Shown piece after piece: positions 31,156 through 38,257 of a stretch of 38,257 nucleotides of DNA. Position 1 is the stretch's first letter, and each line of letters opens with the position of its first letter. Location of the stretch: NCBI GenBank assembly GCA_963559585.1, contig CAUWLJ010000025.1, positions 1 to 38,257 on the forward strand, written 5' to 3'. A program made the position numbers and the translations under genes. The notes under the pieces were generated by a model. That model saw only the letters and a program-made list of their open reading frames with translations, had not been told where the DNA came from and did no database searches. Origin of the DNA: Eisenbergiella sp963559585 (GTDB taxonomy: Bacteria; Bacillota; Clostridia; Lachnospirales; Lachnospiraceae).

Positions 31156-32566
31156 TCACCGTATTCCTCCTCATGCTGATCTCCGGAAACGCCTCCGAAA
31201 GCGGAATGGACTCGCTGCTGCTGCCAAGCACCAGTGAGTGGAAGCCCAGCCCTCTCTCCGCACAGATCCGGGATACCTTCTCCCTGATCTCCTTTTCCCT
31301 CTCCTTGTAACGGTCAGGGTAGTTGAGCTGCATATCCACCTTTCCGTCATAATAAAAAAGAAACAGATCAAAAAAGCCCACATCCTGTATGTCAAACTTG
31401 ATCAGGGCCTTCACCGCCCTGCCCCTTCCGCCTTCCGTGCCGGTCTCCGGCCTTCCCGCATCCGGATCCACCCACATCTCTGAATAGAGAAAACGGTTGT
31501 CCACGTTCATGGGAAATACCATATGAAGCACAGGCATGAAAACGCTTTCATTCATCAGCATGGAACGAAGCATATTCACTGCATTCTGCCGTCCGTCCGT
31601 TCCCGCCGCCCCCTTCATCCCCATCTCCAGGATCTGTACCAGGCGGTCGTTTACAGCGCTGTCTCTCCCCTGCTCTCCCTCCAGGCGGTTCAGGATCTGG
31701 GCCATCTGCTCCTCGCCCAGGCTTCCGAAATATTTCTGGAAGCCCGCATAGCCCTCCAGCCGTCTGAAGGAGGCCAGCAGCCCCTCTCTGGTTCCATTCT
31801 CATAACGGGCCAGCAGCTGGGCCAGAAGGGCCGTCATCTCTCTCAGGCTTCCCCTGTCATGGGAAGCGGAAATATAGCTGTTCAGAAATGGCAGAATCTC
31901 CTCCTTGAGCCTGGTTATATCCTGCGCAGACGGCGCGCCCTTTCCTGAAAACAGGCCTTCCATCTTCTCTCTGAGCGCCTGAGCCTGGCTTTTCAGCATT
32001 TTATTCAGGCATTCCTGAAGCACGTTCTTCATCCGCTCCTGAATATGGGCGGCGGAGGTTCTGTCCGTATATTTCTTCAGAAAGCTTAAAATCTCCTGCT
32101 GCAGATCCGTGGAGGGATTCTCCGAAAGCACCTTCCGCAGAAGCTCAAAGAAGGGCCCCTGAAACCTGCTGGCCGCCGTCAGCTGGTTCTCCATAACTCC
32201 CCACATACCTGACTGATCCGTGGCGATCATCTCCAGGAAGGAGGCGATCTCCTGCGCCATATTCGTCCCGATTCCCGACTCCACCTGGAACAGGGAGCCG
32301 TACTGGAGGAGCTTTGCCAGGGATTTCGCCGTCTCGGGATGGCGTCCCAGCTCCTTGACAAAGGCCTGAAAGTTGGATTCATAGTTCAGCTTCAGCTTCT
32401 GATCCTGCGTCTGTCCCGCAGGATCCTTGCCGTCAGGACGAACCACCTTGTCCGTCATAACGGGATTCTGAATCTTGTAATCATTCTCCTGCATCTGCCC
32501 CGGACGCAGCTGGTTTAAATTGGTCCGCTCTGTGAGAGGGGTCGTTACTTTTAAAATATTAGACAT
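31142..32566 (-). CDS. FliK-like (flagellar hook-length control-like) protein, YlqG type
   Basis: A 474-residue soluble protein with a largely helical N-terminal and central region (about 40-320) and a compact C-terminal beta-rich domain (about 335-474) containing FPMNVDNRFLYSEMWVDPD, FFDLFLFYYDGKVDMQLNYP and a closing SISMRR-like end. This layout and the overlap with flhB2 resemble YlqG-YlqH, where YlqG is a FliK-like partner of the export switch. Sequence similarity to FliK proper is too low for me to be sure. It starts 126 bp from the divergent cheA operon with AGGTG ahead of the ATG. Confidence 0.6.
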   Translation of the reverse strand: MSNILKVTTPLTERTNLNQLRPGQMQENDYKIQNPVMTDKVVRPDGKDPAGQTQDQKLKLNYESNFQAFVKELGRHPETAKSLAKLLQYGSLFQVESGIGTNMAQEIASFLEMIATDQSGMWGVMENQLTAASRFQGPFFELLRKVLSENPSTDLQQEILSFLKKYTDRTSAAHIQERMKNVLQECLNKMLKSQAQALREKMEGLFSGKGAPSAQDITRLKEEILPFLNSYISASHDRGSLREMTALLAQLLARYENGTREGLLASFRRLEGYAGFQKYFGSLGEEQMAQILNRLEGEQGRDSAVNDRLVQILEMGMKGAAGTDGRQNAVNMLRSMLMNESVFMPVLHMVFPMNVDNRFLYSEMWVDPDAGRPETGTEGGRGRAVKALIKFDIQDVGFFDLFLFYYDGKVDMQLNYPDRYKEREKEIREKVSRICAERGLGFHSLVLGSSSESIPLSEAFPEISMRRNTVNVRV

Positions 32567-32582
32567 TTTTCACCTGCTTCAA

Positions 32583-32609
32583 TTATTTTTATCGCTGTCC
32601 TGCCGATAT
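32583..32609 (+). promoter_or_regulatory. SigD-like promoter of the cheAWRB operon
   Basis: A perfect -10 GCCGATAT (32602-32609) with a poor TTAT (32583-32586) 15 bp upstream. Transcription would start about 75 bases before cheA. Confidence 0.55.
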
Positions 32610-32692
32610 ATATAGTATGTATTATAAACAGCATTTCTCTTACCCATGGGAATGCGTGTAAAAATCTAAAGATAAGGCGGTACAGTGCGATT

Positions 32693-34753
32693 ATGGATAA
32701 CGGTATGGATAACTTACTGGATACTTACCTTTTTGAAACCAATTCCCTTCTGGAACAGATGGATGAGATCCTGATCAACGCGGAGCAGGCCGGGGATTTC
32801 ACCTCTGACGATGTGAACGAAATCTTCCGAAGCATGCACACCATCAAGGGTTCCTCTGCCATGCTGGAGTTCAATTCCATCATGACGGTGGCCCATCACA
32901 TTGAGGATCTGTTCTACTATATCCGGGAAAATGGAACGGAGGGGTTGAACGCCTCCCAGAAGGCTGATCTGTTCAATCTGATGTTCAAATCCACGGATAT
33001 GATCCGTTCCGAGGTTTCCAAGGTAGAAAACAATGAACCTCTTATGGATAACATCGACAATATCATTGAAGAAATTAATAGCTTTCTGGCAAAAATAAGC
33101 GGGAATGAGCCGGAGAAAAAGGAGGCGGCCCCTGCGGCGGCTCCCTCCTCCGCCGCCTCCTCTCCCGCCGCCCCTGCCCCGCAGGGCTGTCCCTTCACCG
33201 TTCAGGTATTCTTTGACGAGGGCTGCGGCATGGAAAACCTGCGTGCCTTTATGCTGTTAAACAGCTTAAAGGAGCACGGCCTGTCCTGCGAATGCTCTCC
33301 CGCTGATGTGGAGACCAATTCCGATACGGCCTCTGTCATCTCACAGAACGGCTTCTGCCTGTTCTGTCAGGATCAGGCTGCCGCTGACCAGGTGATACAG
33401 GTGGTTAAGCAGGGAACCAGCATCCGTTCCTATGAGCTTGTGCAGAACCAGCAGGCCGCTCCCGCCGATACTGCCGCTTCCGATAAGCCCAGGAAGGAAA
33501 GCGCGCCTGCCCGTCCGGCCTCTCCGAAGGCGGAGTCACAGCGCAGCTCCTCCTCCGGCACCAGCAAGCAGAGCCTGATCAGCGTCAACCTGTCCAAGCT
33601 GGACAGCCTGATGTCCCTGGTAGGCGAGATCGTCATCACAGAATCCATGGTGGTTTCCTCCCCCGATCTGCGCAACCTGAAGCTGGACAACTTCCTCAAG
33701 TCCGCCAGACAGCTCCGCAAGCTGACGGACGATCTGCAGGACATTGCCATGTCTCTGCGAATGGTTCCTGTAAGCGGCGTTTTCCAGAAGATGAACCGTA
33801 TCGTCCGCGATATGTCGAAGGATTTACATAAAAACGTGCGTCTCACCGTTGTAGGTGAGGACACAGAGGTGGACAAGAGCATTGTGGATAACATCAGCGA
33901 CCCCATTATGCACATCGTGAGAAATTCCATGGATCACGGTATCGAGACCACCGAGGAGGAGCGGACTGCCGCAGGCAAGCCCGCTCAGGCCGAGATCCTT
34001 CTCTCCGCCCGCCATACCGGCAGCGAGGTTATCATCACCGTCAGCGACGACGGACAGGGCATGGATCCCGATGTCATCCTGGCAAAGGCCAGACGCCAGG
34101 GCATCCTGACCAAGCCGGAGGAGGAATATTCCCACAAGGAGATCCTTTCCCTGCTGATGATCCCGGGCTTCTCCACCAATACGGAGGTCACGGAGTATTC
34201 GGGCAGAGGCGTGGGCCTGGATGTGGTGAAGAAAAATGTGGAGGCCCTGGGCGGCACCGTACAGATCACCAGCGAGAAGGGCAAGGGCAGCACCACTACC
34301 ATGAAACTGCCGCTTACCTTATCCATTGTGGACGGCATGGAGCTGGCAGTGGGAGATTCCATCTTCACGATTCCAATCGCCAATGTGCGCCAGTCCTTCA
34401 AGGCATCCACCGACGATATTGTATATGATACGGAAAACCACGAGCTGATCCGCTGTCTGGACGCTTTCTATCCCATCGTGCGCATCAACGAGCTGTACGG
34501 CATAGAGTCCAACGCACAGAGGATTGAGGACGGTATTCTGATGTGGGTGGAGGCCAGCGATATTTCCTTCTGCCTGTTTATCGACGAGCTGCTGGGAGAG
34601 CAGCAGGTAGTGGTCAAGCCCATACCCGCTTACCTGAATCAGTTCAATATCAAGGATTCCGGCATCAGCGGCTGCACTATTTTGGGCGACGGCAACATCA
34701 GCATCATTCTGGACGCCGCCAATATCTATCAGGCGTTCTGCCGCCGCTTCTGA
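32693..34753 (+). CDS. cheA: Chemotaxis histidine kinase CheA
   Basis: A 686-residue chemotaxis kinase: P1 HPt domain with the phosphorylated His49 in RSMHTIKGSSAM; an Ala/Pro-rich linker; a P2-like CheY/CheB-binding domain (about 162-250, FTVQVFFDEGC...); P3 dimerisation (ISVNLSKLDSLMSLVGEIVITES); P4 ATPase with the N box DPIMHIVRNSMDHGIE, VSDDGQGMD and GRGVGLDVVKKNVEALGG; and a C-terminal CheW-like P5. It receives signals from MCPs and phosphorylates CheY and CheB. The ribosome site before 32693 is weak (AAGGCGGT); an ATG four codons later is possible. It begins a four-gene operon with cheW, cheR and cheB. No cheY, cheC or cheD lies in the window. Confidence 0.96.
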   Translation: MDNGMDNLLDTYLFETNSLLEQMDEILINAEQAGDFTSDDVNEIFRSMHTIKGSSAMLEFNSIMTVAHHIEDLFYYIRENGTEGLNASQKADLFNLMFKSTDMIRSEVSKVENNEPLMDNIDNIIEEINSFLAKISGNEPEKKEAAPAAAPSSAASSPAAPAPQGCPFTVQVFFDEGCGMENLRAFMLLNSLKEHGLSCECSPADVETNSDTASVISQNGFCLFCQDQAAADQVIQVVKQGTSIRSYELVQNQQAAPADTAASDKPRKESAPARPASPKAESQRSSSSGTSKQSLISVNLSKLDSLMSLVGEIVITESMVVSSPDLRNLKLDNFLKSARQLRKLTDDLQDIAMSLRMVPVSGVFQKMNRIVRDMSKDLHKNVRLTVVGEDTEVDKSIVDNISDPIMHIVRNSMDHGIETTEEERTAAGKPAQAEILLSARHTGSEVIITVSDDGQGMDPDVILAKARRQGILTKPEEEYSHKEILSLLMIPGFSTNTEVTEYSGRGVGLDVVKKNVEALGGTVQITSEKGKGSTTTMKLPLTLSIVDGMELAVGDSIFTIPIANVRQSFKASTDDIVYDTENHELIRCLDAFYPIVRINELYGIESNAQRIEDGILMWVEASDISFCLFIDELLGEQQVVVKPIPAYLNQFNIKDSGISGCTILGDGNISIILDAANIYQAFCRRF

Positions 34754-34810
34754 CAACCGGCGGTTTCCCGCCCCGCGCGGGTTTATCTTACTTGAATGGA
34801 GAAAAGAATC

Positions 34811-35269
34811 ATGGCAGATAATATGAACATGTTACCCGAGGAGGAAGAAGTCTCCTCCGTCAACCACAGATTTCTCACCTTTCTGTGCGATAATCTGACC
34901 TTTGCCGTCAATACGGATCATGTGGTGGAGATCATTACCAACTTTATGATCCGTCAGGTTCCGCTGGTTCCCGGCTACATTCTGGGCATCATCAATGTGA
35001 GAGGGCAGATCATTCCCGTAATCGATATGAGGCTGCGCATCGGCAAGGAGAATTCCTTCTTCGACACCTCCTGTATCATCATACTGGAAATGGAATCCAC
35101 AATGATCGGTCTGGTGGTAGACTCTGTTTCCCAGGTTCTGGATCTGGATATGGACAGCATTTCCCCCGTCCCTGTGGAAAATCAAAATGAGCTGGCCAGC
35201 TCCATGCTGGCTCTGCCCGGCGGCGCCGTAGTGCTGATGCTCAATCTGGCCTCGCTGGTTCAGCCGTAG
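34811..35269 (+). CDS. cheW: Chemotaxis coupling protein CheW
   Basis: A 152-residue CheW-domain protein that bridges MCPs and CheA. Signatures include FLTFLCDNLTFAVNTDHVVEII, RQVPLVPGYILGIINVRGQIIPVIDMRLRIG and a C-terminal VDSVSQVLDLDMDSI. The start at 34811 is chosen, with GGAG upstream; an in-frame ATG at 34796 overlaps that site. It lies 57 bp after cheA and 10 bp before cheR. Confidence 0.95.
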   Translation: MADNMNMLPEEEEVSSVNHRFLTFLCDNLTFAVNTDHVVEIITNFMIRQVPLVPGYILGIINVRGQIIPVIDMRLRIGKENSFFDTSCIIILEMESTMIGLVVDSVSQVLDLDMDSISPVPVENQNELASSMLALPGGAVVLMLNLASLVQP

Positions 35270-35279
35270 GAGGGAAATT

Positions 35280-36098
35280 ATGCTTCAGATCACCGATCAG
35301 GATTTTACCAGATTGGTTCAGTTTATCCACAAGGGCTACGGCATTGACCTGTCCAAAAAGCGTGCTCTGATTTCCGGCAGACTGTCCGGCTACATTTTTT
35401 CGCTGGGCTATCAGGATTTTCATGATTATGCGGAGCATATCCTGACCCACAGGGATCCCAAGGACGTGGAGGAGATGCTGAACCGTCTGACCACCAATTA
35501 CACCTATTTTCTCAGGGAGGAAGCTCATTTCACCTTCTTCCGGGAGACCGTCCTTCCCTGGCTGGAGCAGCTCCACAGCCGCGACCGCTCACTGAGCATC
35601 TGGAGTGCAGGCTGCTCCAGCGGGCAGGAGCCCTACACCATTTCCATGATCCTCAAGGAATACTTTGGAAGCAGGGGCGGCCACTGGGATACCCGTGTCC
35701 TTGCCACCGATATTTCCCAGAAGGTGCTGGGTATCGCCCAGGAGGGGATCTATGATGAGGACTCCCTCCAGAAGGTTCCTCCCTCATGGAAAACCAAATA
35801 TTTCCGAAAAAGCTCCCAGCCCGGTATGTTTGAGGTCAGCCAGGAGCTGCGCTCCAACGTGATCTTCCGTACCTTTAACCTGATGGATCCCATTGCGTTC
35901 CGCCGGAAGTTCGACGTAATCTTCTGCCGCAATGTGATGATCTATTTTGACCAGGCCACAAAGGACGCTCTTGTCAGGCGTTTCTATGATTATACCACGC
36001 CTGGCGGCTATCTGTTCATCGGGCACTCGGAGAGCCTGAACAGGGCTGCGGCGCCCTACGATTATCTTTCTCCGGCTACTTATCGCAAGAAAGGCTAG
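35280..36098 (+). CDS. cheR: Chemotaxis protein methyltransferase CheR
   Basis: A 272-residue SAM-dependent methyltransferase that methylates receptor glutamates. The N-terminal helical domain holds the TNYTYFLREEAHF segment; the SAM site is WSAGCSSGQEPYTI, followed by LATDIS, FNLMDP and FDVIFCRNVMIYFD. The start follows GGAGGGAAATT. It is placed between cheW and cheB, which removes the methyl groups it adds. Confidence 0.96.
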   Translation: MLQITDQDFTRLVQFIHKGYGIDLSKKRALISGRLSGYIFSLGYQDFHDYAEHILTHRDPKDVEEMLNRLTTNYTYFLREEAHFTFFRETVLPWLEQLHSRDRSLSIWSAGCSSGQEPYTISMILKEYFGSRGGHWDTRVLATDISQKVLGIAQEGIYDEDSLQKVPPSWKTKYFRKSSQPGMFEVSQELRSNVIFRTFNLMDPIAFRRKFDVIFCRNVMIYFDQATKDALVRRFYDYTTPGGYLFIGHSESLNRAAAPYDYLSPATYRKKG

Positions 36099-36105
36099 TG
36101 ATTGT

Positions 36106-37173
36106 ATGACGAACAAAACGATCAATATACTGGTGGTGGATGACTCCATCCTGTTCTGCCGTTTTCTCACGGAGTCGATTCCGAAGCTGAATCCCAGATT
36201 TCAGATCTGCGGCTACGCCATGAATACCACCCAGGCGCTTCGTTCCATCGAAACGCTGAAGCCGGATCTGATCACCATGGATATTGAAATGCCGGGTGAA
36301 AGCGGGCTTGATTTTCTCAAAAGACTGCTTCCCATCCATCCCATTCCCGTTGTTCTGATCTCCTCACTGAATCTGAACGTACTGGAAGCCCTTTCCTATG
36401 GAGCCGTGGATTTCCTGCGCAAGCCGGACATGACGGCTGCCAACACAAAGGAGGCTTTTCTGAAAACCCTGTCAGGGAAGCTTACTATCGCAGCTACAGC
36501 GCGGGTCAGGGTTCCCTCTGCTGCTCCTGCCGGAAGCGCGGGCGCTCTTGCAAGGAGCAGCCATCTGCCCGCCATCTCCCCTTCTCTGGATCGAACCATC
36601 ATTGCCATCGGCGCATCCACGGGAGGAACGGAGGCCACCCTGGAGGTACTTCGCAACCTTCCGGAGAATACGCCCGGCATTGTGGTCACCCAGCATATGC
36701 CGGAGGGCTTCACAAGCATGTATGCCCAGCGCCTGAACCGGCTCTGCCGCATGTCTGTGAAGGAGGCGGCCAACGGTGACCGCGTGATGCGGGGGCATGT
36801 GCTGATCGCTCCCGGCAGTCTGCAGATGCGCCTGGTTCGTGTGGGAAACACCTATACCGTGAACTGCTTCCCCGGCCAGAAGGTGAACGGCCATCGTCCC
36901 TCCGTGGATGTGCTCTTTGATTCCGCCGCATCCACCGCAGGCGCTGACGCAGTGGGGATCATCCTCACCGGGATGGGCGCTGACGGCGCCAGAGGGCTTC
37001 TGAAAATGCGTGAGGCAGGTGCCTATACCATCGGACAGGATAAGAATTCCTGCGTGGTCTACGGAATGCCCATGGCCGCCTACGACATGGGAGCCGTGAC
37101 GATCCAGTCCTCCTGCTCCAACATTCCCAACGTACTGCTCTCTTACCTGAATAAAAAGGCCTCCCAGAGGTAA
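36106..37173 (+). CDS. cheB: Protein-glutamate methylesterase/deamidase CheB
   Basis: 355 residues. The receiver domain (about 6-122) has the acidic pair Asp12/Asp13 (VVDDS), phosphoacceptor Asp59 (TMDIEMPG) and Lys106 region (FLRKP). An Ala/Ser-rich linker (about 130-160) leads to the methylesterase domain with Ser171 (GASTGG), His197 (TQHMPEGF) and Asp293 (GMGADG) forming the catalytic triad. Phosphorylation by CheA activates it for receptor demethylation and Gln deamidation. It starts 7 bp after cheR with a poor ribosome site, so translational coupling is likely. It is the last gene of the operon. Confidence 0.96.
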   Translation: MTNKTINILVVDDSILFCRFLTESIPKLNPRFQICGYAMNTTQALRSIETLKPDLITMDIEMPGESGLDFLKRLLPIHPIPVVLISSLNLNVLEALSYGAVDFLRKPDMTAANTKEAFLKTLSGKLTIAATARVRVPSAAPAGSAGALARSSHLPAISPSLDRTIIAIGASTGGTEATLEVLRNLPENTPGIVVTQHMPEGFTSMYAQRLNRLCRMSVKEAANGDRVMRGHVLIAPGSLQMRLVRVGNTYTVNCFPGQKVNGHRPSVDVLFDSAASTAGADAVGIILTGMGADGARGLLKMREAGAYTIGQDKNSCVVYGMPMAAYDMGAVTIQSSCSNIPNVLLSYLNKKASQR

Positions 37174-37188
37174 CGGTTCCTGCCAGCA

Positions 37189-37220
37189 GCCGGCAGCGGA
37201 AATCCTTTCCGGCTTTTAAA
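37189..37220 (+). terminator. Terminator of the che operon
   Basis: GCCGG (37189-37193) pairs with CCGGC (37209-37213), with an alternative inner GGAAA/TTTCC stem, followed by TTTTAAATTTT. It begins 15 bases after cheB. Confidence 0.65.
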
Positions 37221-37227
37221 TTTTAAA

Positions 37228-37282
37228 TCCTATCCCGCTTTTTCTTCCAGACCGCTGCAGGCATCGAGGCAGCGGGATAGGA
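37228..37282. repeat. Two competing hairpins downstream of cheB
   Basis: TCCTATCCCGCT (37228-37239) pairs with AGCGGGATAGGA (37271-37282). CCGCTGC (37252-37258) can instead pair with GCAGCGG (37269-37275), which shares five bases with the first arm. The two folds therefore exclude each other. Confidence 0.55.
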
Positions 37283-37300
37283 AATCCGTAAGAGAACTAA

Positions 37301-37341
37301 AAAAAGAAAACAGGCTGAACCAACCGGCCTGTTTTCTTTTT
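37301..37341. terminator. Bidirectional terminator between cheB and the last gene
   Basis: AAAAAGAAAACAGGC (37301-37315) and GCCTGTTTTCTTTTT (37327-37341) form a perfect 15-bp stem with an 11-base loop. The A-rich left arm and T-rich right arm provide T-runs in both directions. It backs up the che terminator and can end the minus-strand gene at 37449. Confidence 0.85.
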
Positions 37342-37448
37342 ATTCGGGCGGAGCTTACTGTCTCCGCCGGTTTTCTGATATTCTCTGCTTCCTGACATGC
37401 TCTGCTGATATTCTCTATTTCCTGATATTCTCTGTTTTCTGGCACACC

Positions 37449-38257
37449 CTATTTTTTGGTGCTCTCCTGCAGCTTTTCCTTTCTTCTGCCCTGCGCATCG
37501 ATCTGGTAGCCGTCGATGGTGGTATTCACTGCACGGGAGCCGTCCGCGTAATAATAGGAATAGCTGCCGTCCGCTTCCTTTCTCCATCCTTCCGTCACGG
37601 TCTGTTCCTGGCGGCTGGCTACGCCATATACGGAGAAATGGGACACACTGGAGGTAAAGGCCCTCGCCTCCTCGTCATAATAGCTGTCCTCCAGCCACTG
37701 CAGGGTATTGTCCGCACCTACGTACACCATCTGCAGCTCTTCCCCTCTTTCCGGCTGTCTGCACGGAATCCAGACCCGGGCCTTTCCGGTTCCGAAGGAA
37801 ATGTTCTTCACTGCACTGCCGCCCGCCGTTTTTTCTATGATCTGAATATCGCAGACGGGCAGGCTGCCAATCGCCGCCTTTGCCACCGCAAAGTTCGCGC
37901 CGTTTAAGGAAAAGGGACTGATCAGGATGCTCAGATCTCCCTTGGTCACTCTCTGCAGATCCTTCAGCGTATTGGTGTCCAGCTCAATGGAGGCAAGGCT
38001 GGTCTTCATGCCCAGGGAGGCCTCCTGATCGATCAGCTTCTGCACAGCCGATCTGGAAAGCTCCAGGCGATACCCATTCTGAGCCGTGCCGCCCGCAGTG
38101 ATCTCCAGGAGGAAGCCCTCCTCGCCGTTCGCCTCTGCCTGGGCCGCTGTAAGACTTTCTCCCGGAGCCAGCGTCAGGTTATAGACGGTTCGTGCATCCT
38201 CAGAGGATGCGCCGCTGCTCTTCTCCCTTCCGCTTCCTGCATCCTGTCCTTCTCCGG
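37449..38257 (-). CDS. C-terminal part of a large, probably surface-exposed protein (5' end outside window)
   Basis: The frame is open from the right window edge to the stop at 37449, about 268 residues; a GTG at 38045 is internal and not a start. I do not recognise the family. The visible part begins with a Ser/Gly/Glu-rich stretch (GSGREKSSGASSEDA), then beta-rich segments (VYNLTLAPGESLT, GTAQNGYRLELS, SVSHFSVYGVA). Near the C-terminus GWRKEADGSYSYYYADGSR resembles a single degenerate choline-binding/cell-wall-binding repeat. The segment SHFSVYGVA is typical of domains closing bacterial surface proteins. A repeat-bearing secreted wall protein is therefore plausible but unproven. Confidence 0.6.
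   Translation of the reverse strand, partial: GEGQDAGSGREKSSGASSEDARTVYNLTLAPGESLTAAQAEANGEEGFLLEITAGGTAQNGYRLELSRSAVQKLIDQEASLGMKTSLASIELDTNTLKDLQRVTKGDLSILISPFSLNGANFAVAKAAIGSLPVCDIQIIEKTAGGSAVKNISFGTGKARVWIPCRQPERGEELQMVYVGADNTLQWLEDSYYDEEARAFTSSVSHFSVYGVASRQEQTVTEGWRKEADGSYSYYYADGSRAVNTTIDGYQIDAQGRRKEKLQESTKK

Overview
The window looks like chromosomal DNA from a moderately GC-rich Clostridia bacterium, most likely Lachnospiraceae (Clostridium cluster XIVa). The reasons are the PolC-type replicase, the pyrH-frr-uppS-cdsA-dxr-rseP...ispG-polC gene order, YjfB, FlhB2, TIGR04076 and Rpn-type genes, strong AGGAGG ribosome sites and a SigD-like chemotaxis promoter. The species call is inference; no 16S gene is present.

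Layout. 1-464: the 5' part of a tRNA-Glu(CTC) and a small unknown gene, both on the minus strand. 493-658: a 166-bp palindromic element (family A). 727-4258: a GH31-GH5 glycosidase operon (minus). 4259-6345: a mobile or decaying patch with a ybjQ 3' fragment, a 165-bp palindromic element (family B), an intact Rpn-family gene and an intact ybjQ. 6405-13558: polC, ispG and a Ser/Thr kinase (minus). 13559-14400: a second decayed patch with a family B end fragment and an Rpn-family pseudogene. 14413-21217: a long minus-strand operon pyrH-frr-uppS-cdsA-dxr-rseP-DUF3048-TIGR04076, covering UMP kinase, ribosome recycling, undecaprenyl and CDP-diacylglycerol synthesis, the MEP pathway and site-2 proteolysis. 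21385-25421: trkH, trkA and a secreted SGNH hydrolase. 25529-25694: the second family A copy, which supplies the stop codon of the next gene. 25691-28428: hemerythrin, YjfB and an unusual FtsA-like ATPase with C-terminal 'NG' repeats. 28756-37173: a motility block with an MCP, divergent FliK-like/FlhB2 genes and a cheA-cheW-cheR-cheB operon. 37449 to the window end: the C-terminal part of a large, probably surface-exposed protein.

How the genes connect. Dxr and IspG are both MEP-pathway enzymes whose product feeds UppS, which makes the lipid carrier for the cell wall; CdsA feeds phospholipids. In many Firmicutes rseP, ispG and polC are adjacent. Here about 3.5 kb (DUF3048, TIGR04076, pseudogene, kinase) separates rseP from ispG. 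The che genes appear to be under SigD-type control: GCCGATAA/GCCGATAT -10 elements lie upstream of both the MCP and cheA.

The most unusual content is the two families of long palindromic MITE-like elements (A: two full copies; B: one full copy plus two end fragments), their placement at gene boundaries (a probable 5' UTR, a stop codon, beside a housekeeping promoter, next to both Rpn loci), and the FtsA-like protein with repeated small C-terminal motifs. No CRISPR array, prophage or clearly novel multigene defence system was seen.
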